Shown one piece after another: positions 7,264 through 13,605 of a stretch of DNA of 13,741 nt. The first letter of the stretch is position 1. Every line of letters starts with the position of its first letter. The position numbers and the translations under genes are program-made. The notes under the pieces were generated by a model. It was not told the DNA's origin. It saw only the letters and a program-made list of their open reading frames with translations, and did not search any database. Source of the DNA: Frigididesulfovibrio sp031553235 (GTDB taxonomy: Bacteria; Desulfobacterota; Desulfovibrionia; Desulfovibrionales; Desulfovibrionaceae). The stretch lies in contig JAVBLS010000008.1 of the NCBI GenBank assembly GCA_031553235.1, positions 1-13,741 of the forward strand, in the 5' to 3' direction.

Positions 7264-7348
7264 GGCCGGGTGGCGAAAGGGTATACGCAGCGCACTCAAA
7301 ATGCGCCGTCCTACGGACATGAGAGTTCGAATCTCTCCCCGGCTACCA
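7264..7348 (+). tRNA. tRNA-Leu (anticodon CAA)
   Basis: All arms of a class II tRNA are visible. The acceptor is 7264-7270 with 7338-7344 (G-U at the first pair). The D stem is GCG 7273-7275 with CGC 7286-7288. The anticodon stem is 7290-7294 with 7302-7306 around loop CTCAAAA, giving anticodon CAA at 7297-7299. The long variable arm is 7307-7320 with a GTCC/GGAC stem. The T arm is GAGAG-TTCGAAT-CTCTC, 7321-7337. A73 and an encoded CCA close at 7348. The long variable arm and CAA anticodon indicate leucine, reading UUG codons. It stands alone, followed by its own terminator; the promoter is not clear. Confidence 0.95.
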
Positions 7349-7373
7349 GATTTCAGGGCCACAAAGCCTCACG

Positions 7374-7419
7374 AAGCCCGAAGCGTGTTGCAAAACAACA
7401 GTTTCGGGCTTTCTTTTAT
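7374..7419 (+). terminator. Rho-independent terminator of tRNA-Leu
   Basis: A 9-bp stem, AAGCCCGAA 7374-7382 with TTCGGGCTT 7403-7411, encloses a second 5-bp stem (7386-7390 with 7396-7400) and is followed by a T-rich run to 7419. It begins 25 bp after the tRNA CCA end. Confidence 0.85.
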
Positions 7420-7462
7420 TCGTGACTCCAGTAAGGCCGTTGCCGACGGGCAGCAAAGGCGC

Positions 7463-7484
7463 ACCACCCGTAGCGGTGGTTTTT
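7463..7484 (+). terminator. Possible second weak terminator
   Basis: A 6-bp stem ACCACC 7463-7468 with GGTGGT 7475-7480 is followed by five Ts ending at 7484. It could back up the tRNA terminator. From 7485 to 7641 I see no gene or clear signal. Confidence 0.35.
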
Positions 7485-7641
7485 ACAACACGTATAGATC
7501 GGGCAAGGCGATATATTGCAGAAATGAAGGGAAATCTTTACCAGGCCAGGGTGGCAAAACGGCATTTCCCCACCAATGCGTTTATCGGCGGGAAATTCGT
7601 CCCCCCATATGAATATTGCCTGAGCCGGACCAGAGCAGCAG

Positions 7642-7684
7642 AAAAAATGACGGGGCCTTGCATAGCAAGGTTCCGTCATTTTTT
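7642..7684 (-). terminator. Strong bidirectional terminator, end of the GAF-gap operon
   Basis: A 20-bp stem: 7642-7653 with 7673-7684 fully paired, two G-T wobbles, then 7656-7661 with 7665-7670, around a 3-base loop. A runs on the left and T runs on the right let it work in both directions. It lies 55 bp beyond the GAPDH stop codon. Confidence 0.9.
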
Positions 7685-7738
7685 GAGAGGAGTGGGGAAG
7701 CCACTTTCCCGGTGGGGCTGCGGGGACGGCCCCCGAAC

Positions 7739-8755
7739 CTAGAACCCCTTCTGGGCCATCAAGTTGATCAGGTCGGTGACCCGGCAGGAATAGCCCCATT
7801 CGTTGTCGTACCAGGAGACGACTTTGGCTGTGGTTGCCTCGGGCATTTCGGTGTATTCGGCCTCGATGATCGAGGAGTGCGGGTCGGCTTTGAAGTCCGA
7901 GGAGACCAGGGGCTTTTCGCTGTAGGCCAGAATGCCCTTGAGCCGGCCTTCGGCCGCCTCTTTGAGCTTGGTCCGCAGGGTTTCGGTATCCGTGGGCTTT
8001 TCGAGCACGGCGGTGAAGTCCACCAGGGAGACGGTGGGCGTGGGCACGCGCAGGGAATAGCCGGAGAAGCGGCCTTTGAGGGCCGGGATGACCTTGGCCA
8101 CGGCCTGGGCCGCGCCGGTGGAAGTGGGGATGATGTTGCAGGCCGCGGCCCTGGCCCGGCGCAGGTCTTTGTGCGGCAGGTCGAGGATGCGTTGGTCGTT
8201 GGTGTAGGAGTGGATGGTGGTCATGACCCCGGTTTTGATTCCGAAGTTTTCGTAGACCACCAAGGCGGCCGGGGCCAGGCAGTTGGTGGTGCACGAGGCG
8301 TTGGACACGAGGTGGTGCTTGGCCGGATCGTAGAGCTCGTGGTTCACACCCATAACGATGGTGATGTCTTCTTCTTTGGCCGGGGCGGTGATGATCACCT
8401 TTTTGGCGCCGCAGTCGCGGTGCACGCCGGCCTGGGGCGCGGTGCGGAAAATGCCGGTGGATTCCACCACCACATCCACCCCCAGATCGCCCCAGGGCAG
8501 GCGTTTGGGATCGCGTTCGGCCAGGCTTTTAACCGTCCAATCCTCAACGTGCACCAAATCGCCGTCGACCATCGGGGAGTAGGGGGTGCGGCCGTAGTTG
8601 GTGTCGTATTCCAGAAGCTGGAAGTTGGTGGCGGCGTCAAACAGGTCGTTGACGGCCACGACTTCCACCGTGTCTTTATAGCGTTCGCGCAGAGCCCGGA
8701 AAACCTGCCGGCCGATGCGCCCAAAGCCGTTGATGGCGACTCGCGTTTTTTTCAT
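7739..8755 (-). CDS. gap: Glyceraldehyde-3-phosphate dehydrogenase, type I
   Basis: 338 residues, full length. It oxidises and phosphorylates glyceraldehyde 3-phosphate to 1,3-bisphosphoglycerate in glycolysis, or works in reverse in gluconeogenesis; cytoplasmic, normally a tetramer. The NAD-binding start is INGFGRIGR (8-16), and Asp37 in AVNDL favours NAD over NADP. The catalytic site is Cys155 in SNASCTTNC with His182 in IHSYTNDQ, and the C-terminal WYDNEWGYS is intact. ATG 8755 has AGGA 6 bases before it. The gene follows the GAF-domain gene after 39 bp, and both should be on one transcript ending at the hairpin at 7642-7684. No truncation or missing active-site residue is seen. Confidence 0.97.
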   Translation of the reverse strand: MKKTRVAINGFGRIGRQVFRALRERYKDTVEVVAVNDLFDAATNFQLLEYDTNYGRTPYSPMVDGDLVHVEDWTVKSLAERDPKRLPWGDLGVDVVVESTGIFRTAPQAGVHRDCGAKKVIITAPAKEEDITIVMGVNHELYDPAKHHLVSNASCTTNCLAPAALVVYENFGIKTGVMTTIHSYTNDQRILDLPHKDLRRARAAACNIIPTSTGAAQAVAKVIPALKGRFSGYSLRVPTPTVSLVDFTAVLEKPTDTETLRTKLKEAAEGRLKGILAYSEKPLVSSDFKADPHSSIIEAEYTEMPEATTAKVVSWYDNEWGYSCRVTDLINLMAQKGF

Positions 8756-8794
8756 GGCATTTCCTGTGTTGTCTATGCAGCCGGTTGCGCCGGG

Positions 8795-9361
8795 TTAATC
8801 TTCAAAGATCTGGTAATTGTATTGCGTCAGCAATTCGAAATCCGAGCGCAGGGCCTCGTGCAGCCGGGCGTTTTCAATGGCAATGGCCGCAATGTGCGAC
8901 ACGGCCATGAGAAAGTCGCGCTCTTCTTCGCTGAAAACGCGCTTTTCTCCCGTGTAGATGCGCAACACGCCCACGGGCTTGCGCTCGACCAGGAGCGGGG
9001 CCACCAGGATGGAGACCAGACCTTCGGCTTTGGCCGCTTCGGGATATTGGAAGCGCGGGTCGGTACCCGCGTCTTCGATGTACTCGATGTGCCCGCCGCT
9101 CAGGGCCTCGGCGTCCACGCCGCTTTTCAGCAGCTCGATGGAACCTTTGCGCAGATAGCCCTTGCTCAGGCCCCAACTGGCCGAAGCCAGCAGGCGCGTA
9201 CCGGCGCGGTCCAGCAGACGCAGGGTGCAGGCCTTGGCGCCCACGGCCTTGGCCGTGGCTTCGGCCACTTTTTGCAGCACCACTTGCGGGTTCAGGCTGG
9301 AATTGATCACCGCGGACACTTCATAGAGCGGCTTGAAATAACATGTTCCCTTGGGACTCAT
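8795..9361 (-). CDS. GAF-domain protein
   Basis: 188 residues, consisting almost entirely of one GAF domain (about 10-165). Hallmarks are a leading helix VVLQKVAEATAKAVGA, the LRLLD strand, SILVAPLLVERKPVGVLRIY, and the closing FSEEERDFLMAVSHIAAIAIENA helix. No kinase, cyclase, EAL/GGDEF or DNA-binding part is attached, so it would act by binding a small molecule and touching a partner protein. The ligand is not evident; two cysteines (positions 7 and about 45) do not form a known metal motif. ATG 9361 has a near-perfect AAGGAGG 5 bases upstream, predicting strong translation. It is followed by gap, suggesting a sensory or regulatory link to central carbon metabolism, which is inference. Confidence 0.9.
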   Translation of the reverse strand: MSPKGTCYFKPLYEVSAVINSSLNPQVVLQKVAEATAKAVGAKACTLRLLDRAGTRLLASASWGLSKGYLRKGSIELLKSGVDAEALSGGHIEYIEDAGTDPRFQYPEAAKAEGLVSILVAPLLVERKPVGVLRIYTGEKRVFSEEERDFLMAVSHIAAIAIENARLHEALRSDFELLTQYNYQIFED

Positions 9362-9391
9362 GCAAACCTCCTTGAGGGAGAAAGGACAAAC

Positions 9392-9408
9392 GCGGGCTCA
9401 AAGCCCGC
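9392..9408 (-). promoter_or_regulatory. Leader hairpin upstream of the GAF-gap operon
   Basis: A perfect 7-bp GC stem (9392-9398 with 9402-9408) and 3-base loop lies about 30 bases before the ATG of the GAF gene and just outside its ribosome binding site. It could stabilise the 5' end of the mRNA. A TATATT -10-like box (9430-9435 on the - strand) lies shortly upstream, but its -35 is poor. Confidence 0.4.
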
Positions 9409-9528
9409 CGGGAAGGGAAGACGCGACAAAATATACTTCCGTGCATATGCCGTTTGCCGAATTCCCCACCTCACGGTGTAAAATACGCGGCCAAAAGTCA
9501 AGCAATCTAAGGGTGACGGCCTGGTATG

Positions 9529-9614
9529 CGTGATGCTGCGTCAGGCTTGCTTTGCGCTCCGGAGTGGGGCCAGAAGAGCCCAACCCCATCGCAAAACACT
9601 CGCTTGTTGCTTGT
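9529..9614 (-). repeat. Diverged dispersed repeat, copy B
   Basis: Second copy of the ~85-bp repeat seen at 6906-6989, same orientation. The central hairpin is less perfect here (GGGC and GCCC around CAGAAGA). It lies between the 3' end of the antiporter gene and the GAF-gap leader, so like copy A it precedes a - strand transcription unit. The rest of 9362-9651 shows no gene. Confidence 0.55.
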
Positions 9615-9651
9615 TTTTGCCACACGTTCCTCTTATTTGTGGGCATTTTCT

Positions 9652-11631
9652 TTATTCCGCGCCGCCGCCGCTGAACAGGGGCGCAGCGGCGGCGGCGTCT
9701 TTGGGGGTGGAGAAGAGGTAGACGATATCGCCGGGGGCGAAGCGGAATTCGCCCCCGGGGTGGGCGAAGAGTTCGTCGCCCCGGGTGACCGCGGCCACGG
9801 TGACGCCGGCTTTTTGGCGCAGCCCGGCGTCGAGCAGGGAGATGTCGTCAAGGGGGCAGTCTTTTTCAACGGTGTAGGCGGTGACGGTGAGGTCGGGCAG
9901 CTTTTTTTGCAGGGCGAGCAGGGAGGCGCCGGCAAGGTTGGTGCGGCGGAGCATCTCGTAGTTCTCGGCTCGCACCTCGTGGGTGAAGCGCTCAATGTTG
10001 CCGACGGGCACAAGGTATTTGGAAAGAACGCGGCTGAAGATCTCAATGCTGGTCTCGAACTCTTCGGGAATGACGTCCGAGGCGCCGAGTTCCTTGAGGG
10101 CGCCGACCTCGCCGAGAAAGCGGGTCCGGACCAGGATGTGCAACTGCGGGTTGAGGTGGCGGGCAATCTCTGTAACCGCGCGCACGGCCGTGGGGTCGGA
10201 AACCACAATGGCCAGAACCCGGGCCCGCTGCACCCCGAGTTGCTGCAAAAGCGCCGGATGGATGGCGTCGCCGTGGAAAATGGGCTCGCCCTCGGCCGCA
10301 TAGTGGCGCACGGTATCCGGGTTCATTTCCAGAATCATGTAAGGGATGCCCGCCATACGCGCGGCCCTGGCCAGGAGCTTGCCGCCCACGCCGAAACCCA
10401 GGATGATCAAGTGGTCGGTAAGCGTCCTGTCCGCTTCCTGCTCTTCGTCGCCGACAACGGGCCGGCCGTACCTGCCGCTCACGCGGTCGGCCAAGGCCGG
10501 GGCGGCGTTGAGCAGAAAGGGCGTGGCCGCCATGGTCAGAATGCTCGCGGCCAGAAAGAGCTGGTAGTTCTCGGCTGAAAGCAGTTTGAACTCAAGGCCG
10601 CTCTTGGCCAGAATAAAGGAAAACTCGCCCACCTGGCAGATGGCCAGGCCGACGATGATTGCCGGCCGAATGGGATAGCCCAGAAACAGGGCATCGCCGC
10701 CCGCGATGACTGCCTTGACTCCCAGGACGAGCAGTGTGATTAGGAAAATTTCCGGTAAGTTATCGAGAAAAAAGTTCATATCCAGGAGCATGCCCACGGA
10801 AATGAAAAACACGCTGGTGAACACGTCCTTGAAGGGCAGAATGCCTTCGAGGGCGCTGTGACTGTATTCGGATTCGGCCACCACCAGGCCGGCCATGAAG
10901 GCCCCTAGGGAAAGTGACAGGCCGAGCTGGGAGGTCAGCCAGGCCGTGCCCAGGCAGATGCCCATGATGCTGATCAGGAACAACTCGCGGCTCTTGGTGC
11001 GCACCACCTGGGAGAGCAGCCAGGGCACGCCCTTGCGGGCCAGCAGAAAGATCAGGCCGATCAACCCCAGGGTACGGCCGGCGGCCACGGCCAGGCTTGC
11101 GAAGTCGGCCTGGGTGCGCCCGGCCAGCAGGGGAATGGCCAGCATCATGGGCACGATGATCAGATCCTGGTAGATCAGCACCGACAGGCTGATCCGGCCG
11201 GCCGGGCTCTCCATCTGGGCTTTTTGCTGCAGGGTTTTCAGGACAATGGCCGTGGAAGACAGGGCCATGAGAAAACCTATGAACACGGCCGGGGCAAAGG
11301 GCAGGTGCAAGAGAAACTGCGCGGGCAGCCAAAAGGCCGCGATGGTCAGAAAAACCTGGGCCGTGCCGCCGAGAAAGACCGGTTTTTTCAGGCGGATCAG
11401 CTCGCCGATGGACAACTCCATGCCGATGGAAAAAAGCAGAAAGACCACGCCCACCTCGGCCAGCATGTCGACGGTGTGCAGGTCTTTGACCAGGCCGAGG
11501 GAGGAGGGGCCAAGGGCGGCGCCGGTGAGCAGAAAGCCGACAATGGGCGGAATCTTGACCTTGGAGCAGGCGAAAATGACAACCGTGGAAAGCAGGGCGA
11601 TGATGAACAGTTCTCGAAGCAGCGATTCCAT
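9652..11631 (-). CDS. CPA2 family cation/proton antiporter with RCK domains (KefB-like)
   Basis: A 659-residue membrane protein. Residues 1 to about 380 form the Na+/H+ exchanger-type domain with around 12 hydrophobic segments, including GFLLTGAALGP near the N-terminus, FSIGMELSIGEL and the IYQDLIIVP transport-site helix with its single Asp. Next comes an RCK/TrkA-N domain (about 404-525), opening with LIILGFGVGG and with a Glu in ILEMN at the end of the second strand, typical of NAD(H) binding. An RCK-C domain follows (about 565-650). This is the KefB/KefC/YbaL layout: K+ (or Na+) efflux in exchange for protons, gated by a ligand or nucleotide. The cation and the ligand cannot be told, and no ancillary KefF/KefG gene is beside it. 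ATG 11631 has GGGAG 4 bases upstream. It appears to be a single-gene unit. Confidence 0.93.
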   Translation of the reverse strand: MESLLRELFIIALLSTVVIFACSKVKIPPIVGFLLTGAALGPSSLGLVKDLHTVDMLAEVGVVFLLFSIGMELSIGELIRLKKPVFLGGTAQVFLTIAAFWLPAQFLLHLPFAPAVFIGFLMALSSTAIVLKTLQQKAQMESPAGRISLSVLIYQDLIIVPMMLAIPLLAGRTQADFASLAVAAGRTLGLIGLIFLLARKGVPWLLSQVVRTKSRELFLISIMGICLGTAWLTSQLGLSLSLGAFMAGLVVAESEYSHSALEGILPFKDVFTSVFFISVGMLLDMNFFLDNLPEIFLITLLVLGVKAVIAGGDALFLGYPIRPAIIVGLAICQVGEFSFILAKSGLEFKLLSAENYQLFLAASILTMAATPFLLNAAPALADRVSGRYGRPVVGDEEQEADRTLTDHLIILGFGVGGKLLARAARMAGIPYMILEMNPDTVRHYAAEGEPIFHGDAIHPALLQQLGVQRARVLAIVVSDPTAVRAVTEIARHLNPQLHILVRTRFLGEVGALKELGASDVIPEEFETSIEIFSRVLSKYLVPVGNIERFTHEVRAENYEMLRRTNLAGASLLALQKKLPDLTVTAYTVEKDCPLDDISLLDAGLRQKAGVTVAAVTRGDELFAHPGGEFRFAPGDIVYLFSTPKDAAAAAPLFSGGGAE

Positions 11632-11664
11632 GAAGCTCCCGGGCGGGGTGGTACAGGTGAAATC

Positions 11665-11692
11665 GTTCTAAAACAGTACACAGGCATCTCAA
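11665..11692 (-). promoter_or_regulatory. Promoter of the antiporter gene
   Basis: On the - strand TTGAGA (11687-11692, 5 of 6) and TAGAAC (11665-11670, 4 of 6) are spaced 16 bases apart. The start of transcription would be near 11658, leaving a leader of about 27 bases. Confidence 0.5.
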
Positions 11693-11711
11693 GCGTAAGG
11701 TGCCATAAAAC

Positions 11712-11740
11712 CAAAGGCCCGCGCCGGGCGCGGGCCTTTG
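11712..11740 (-). terminator. Rho-independent terminator after the secreted-protein gene
   Basis: A perfect 12-bp GC-rich stem, 11713-11724 with 11728-11739, 3-base loop, extended by a C-G pair at 11712/11740 read on the - strand as CAAAGG...CCTTTG, then GTTTTAT. It starts 8 bp after the stop codon at 11748 and separates this gene from the antiporter gene downstream. Confidence 0.88.
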
Positions 11741-11747
11741 CCGTGGG

Positions 11748-12227
11748 TTACTCGAACAAGTAGCCGTACCTGGCCCCGAGGCCGGAGGTGCGCTCGGCCA
11801 GGCGCACCACCAGGGCGGGCACGTCCTCAAGGGTGACCGTGCCCACCTCGCGCGTAAGTACGCTGGCAAAGGTGCTGGAACGCTCATAATAGACCCAGAC
11901 CACTGAATAGGCCGAACCCACCGACGGGCGCTCGGAAAATTCCGGCGTCGTGGAAATGAGCAGCTTGATCTTGGGCTCTTCCTTGTCCGTCAGGCTGAAC
12001 AGGGAACTCGCGTTGAAGGTTTCTTTCAACTGAAAGGCCAGCTTGGCGCCGATGGTGTCGGTGCCCTCAAGCTCGACGGCCACGGGCAGGGGTTTGGACT
12101 TGGCGGTTTGGGGGGCGTCTTCGATTTTGGTCTGGGTGGGCTTGCCCGGATCGGCGGCCGAGGCCGCGGGGCAGAAGCTGAAAAAGGCAAGCGATATAAG
12201 CAGCAGGGTGGCGAAATGTTTGTTCAT
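11748..12227 (-). CDS. Secreted protein of unknown function
   Basis: 159 residues; I do not recognise the family. A signal peptide is clear: MNKHF, a hydrophobic core LLLISLAFFSF and the cleavage site ASA|AD after residue 24, so the mature protein of about 135 residues should be periplasmic. The cysteine at 19 is not in a lipobox. The mature part starts with a polar low-complexity linker (25-47), then a mixed alpha/beta region with VELEGTDTIGAKLAFQLKE, PKIKLLISTTPE and SVVWVYYERS. This rhythm of a single helix then strands could bind a partner but has no catalytic motif. ATG 12227 has GGAGG 6 bases upstream and lies downstream of a strong promoter, whereas an in-frame ATG at 12293 falls inside the -35 box. 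It has its own terminator, so it is monocistronic. Confidence 0.88.
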   Translation of the reverse strand: MNKHFATLLLISLAFFSFCPAASAADPGKPTQTKIEDAPQTAKSKPLPVAVELEGTDTIGAKLAFQLKETFNASSLFSLTDKEEPKIKLLISTTPEFSERPSVGSAYSVVWVYYERSSTFASVLTREVGTVTLEDVPALVVRLAERTSGLGARYGYLFE

Positions 12228-12264
12228 GGGGAGCCTCCGGGTGAAAATTACAGGGTCCGCCGTT

Positions 12265-12293
12265 TTTTTATGGCAGGGGCAGCGAAAGGTCAA
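12265..12293 (-). promoter_or_regulatory. Sigma-70-like promoter of the secreted-protein gene
   Basis: On the - strand TTGACC (12288-12293, 5 of 6) and TAAAAA (12265-12270, 4 of 6) with an exact 17-base spacer. Transcription would begin near 12258, about 30 bases before ATG 12227. Confidence 0.65.
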
Positions 12294-12699
12294 CGGGGTT
12301 CCATCCGGGGAGTGGGTCGGTTTGACGGCCTGTCGGCAGGCAGCGCCGCGCGCGTGGCCGGCAAAATATGAGGCTGCCGGCCTGCAAGTCCTTACGCTCC
12401 AATTACTTACACGTTTTTATCAGATCTGGGGTCGCCGGACGAAACAGCCTTTGCATACTTTCCCGGCCGGAAAAAGTGATCGTTTTTGTCCCCTATTTTA
12501 GGGGCTCCACAGGGGGGGCTTCGGGGTCAAAAAAAGTTTGTACTGGAGAAAGCGTTGCCCGACAATGAATTTATGGGGGTTGACAGATCATTGCCGATCA
12601 TTCACCGTTTAGGCAATCGGCTCAGACTCGTCTCTCGGCTCTGCCCGGGAGGCTGAAAAAAGGGTGCTTTTGCGCCCCCACCTCAACCGAGGAGGAAGT
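12294..12699. promoter_or_regulatory. 406-bp gene-free leader region of the rlpA-like gene
   Basis: No convincing gene is seen on either strand. The right half is more AT-rich than the surroundings. It contains a perfect palindrome, CCCCTA-TTT-TAGGGG (12490-12504), and a perfect -35 sequence TTGACA (12580-12585) on the + strand. TTGACA is followed by GATCATT twice at a 10-bp period (12586-12592, 12596-12602), but no good -10 box stands at 16-18 bases, so an activator-dependent promoter is possible. A weaker pair, TTGTAC and GACAAT with 17 bases between, lies further upstream (about 12534-12562). Confidence 0.4.
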
Positions 12700-13491
12700 T
12701 TGCGTCTTCCATCCAAAGCCGCCGTGGCGGGGATCATCCCGATCCTGTTGTTCACGGCGACCCTGGCTTGGGCAAGTTCGACGGGCGCCGGCACGTCCAG
12801 GACCGTCAACGAACACAAACCTCTGCCCCTGGCATTTCTCGACAAAGAGTTCGTCAATTACGGCAAGGCCTCATGGTACGGGCTGACCTCTCAAGGCAAG
12901 CCCACGGCCAGCGGCAGAACCTTCGACAGAGAAACCTTTACGGCCGCGCATCCCAGCCTGCCCTTCGGCACGGTGGTCCGGGTCTACAATCTTGTCAACA
13001 AAAAACAGGTGCTTGTCACCATCACCGACCGCGGCCCCTTTGCCAAGTCGCGGGTGCTGGATCTTTCCATGCGCGCGGCCAAAAACCTGAACATGACCCG
13101 TTCCGGCGTGGTCCCGGTGATTATGGAAGTGGTGGCCGACCCCGAAGGCCGGCCTTTGAACAGCAACAACGGCTTCTACCTGCGTCTGGCCAATGCGCCG
13201 AACGCTGCCGAGGCGCATCGCGAAAGCGCGCGCCTCAAGGACCGGCTGAACCGGGATATCCGGGTGCTTACGCCCGACGGGCAGGGCGCCAAGGGCTTCG
13301 AGCTCTGTGTCGGTCCCTTCGGCGACTTCTCCGAGGCCGAAAAGGCCGTGGATGACGTCGAGCCCGATGCCCGGGTCAAGGACATCATTGAAGGGCCCGC
13401 AGAGGGTAGCCGGCTGCCCGACCGGATTCCGCCGCCGAAAATGGCCGTGGGAGCCGATGGGTTGCCCAGGCGGATTGTTTCTTCCAATTAG
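12700..13491 (+). CDS. rlpA: RlpA-like septal/cell-wall protein with DPBB and SPOR-like domains
   Basis: 263 residues from the TTG at 12700, which has AGGAGG 4 bases upstream and opens a proper signal peptide (MRLPSK, hydrophobic core, cleavage at AWA|SS near residue 26). A GTG at 12664 in the same frame is an alternative that would lengthen the N-terminus by 12 residues. The double-psi beta-barrel domain (about 52-145) shows YGKASWYG, TASG, TAAHPSLPFGT, TDRGPF and LDLS. A SPOR-like peptidoglycan-binding segment follows (about 157-225, FYLRLANAPN to VGPFGDF). RlpA proteins act on denuded glycan strands at the division site; some are lytic transglycosylases. No lipobox cysteine is present, so it is probably a soluble periplasmic protein. 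The usual Glu after TASG is Arg73 here, while Asp110 in DRGP is kept, so catalytic activity is doubtful. The TAG stop is formed with the TA edge of the adjoining repeat. Confidence 0.9.
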   Translation: MRLPSKAAVAGIIPILLFTATLAWASSTGAGTSRTVNEHKPLPLAFLDKEFVNYGKASWYGLTSQGKPTASGRTFDRETFTAAHPSLPFGTVVRVYNLVNKKQVLVTITDRGPFAKSRVLDLSMRAAKNLNMTRSGVVPVIMEVVADPEGRPLNSNNGFYLRLANAPNAAEAHRESARLKDRLNRDIRVLTPDGQGAKGFELCVGPFGDFSEAEKAVDDVEPDARVKDIIEGPAEGSRLPDRIPPPKMAVGADGLPRRIVSSN

Positions 13492-13605
13492 AGCAGTTTA
13501 CGCTTCAAATAGTCGCTTAACGGCGGGCAAAGCCCGCCTACGCCTATTTGGCGGCCAGGATTTGCCGACAAATCCTGGCGAGCATTTCAAGTGTGAAATG
13601 CCCTA
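13489..13605 (+). repeat. 117-bp three-hairpin TA-flanked repeat, copy 2
   Basis: Same element as 3947-4063, in opposite orientation. The differences from copy 1 are at 13556 and 13577, which are paired with each other in hairpin B (13554-13579; C-G here, T-A in copy 1 read on this strand), and at 13602, in the outer end of hairpin A. TA stands at both ends (13489-13490 and 13604-13605); the left TA is the first two bases of the rlpA stop codon. The right edge touches the start of an IS5-family element. Confidence 0.85.

Noticed and set aside
7616..9481. 621-codon + strand open frame across gap and the GAF gene
   Set aside because: It runs antisense to two clearly recognised genes and through their intergenic gap and the bidirectional terminator; its length is explained by GC-rich codon bias.
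9619..9655. Terminator for the antiporter gene at its 3' end
   Set aside because: The 7-bp bulged stem is followed by Ts only when read on the + strand; read in the direction of the antiporter gene it is followed by A-rich sequence, so it does not act as an intrinsic terminator for that gene.
11748..12293. Longer 181-codon version of the secreted protein
   Set aside because: Its start codon overlaps the -35 box, and it would bury the signal peptide 22 residues inside the protein.
12368..12568. Small + strand open frame upstream of rlpA
   Set aside because: No ribosome binding site, no recognisable features, and it covers the palindrome; treated as non-coding leader.
3947..13605. CRISPR array or phage attachment sites
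   Set aside because: Only two copies 9.4 kb apart in inverted orientation, without spacers, integrase gene or association with the tRNA gene.
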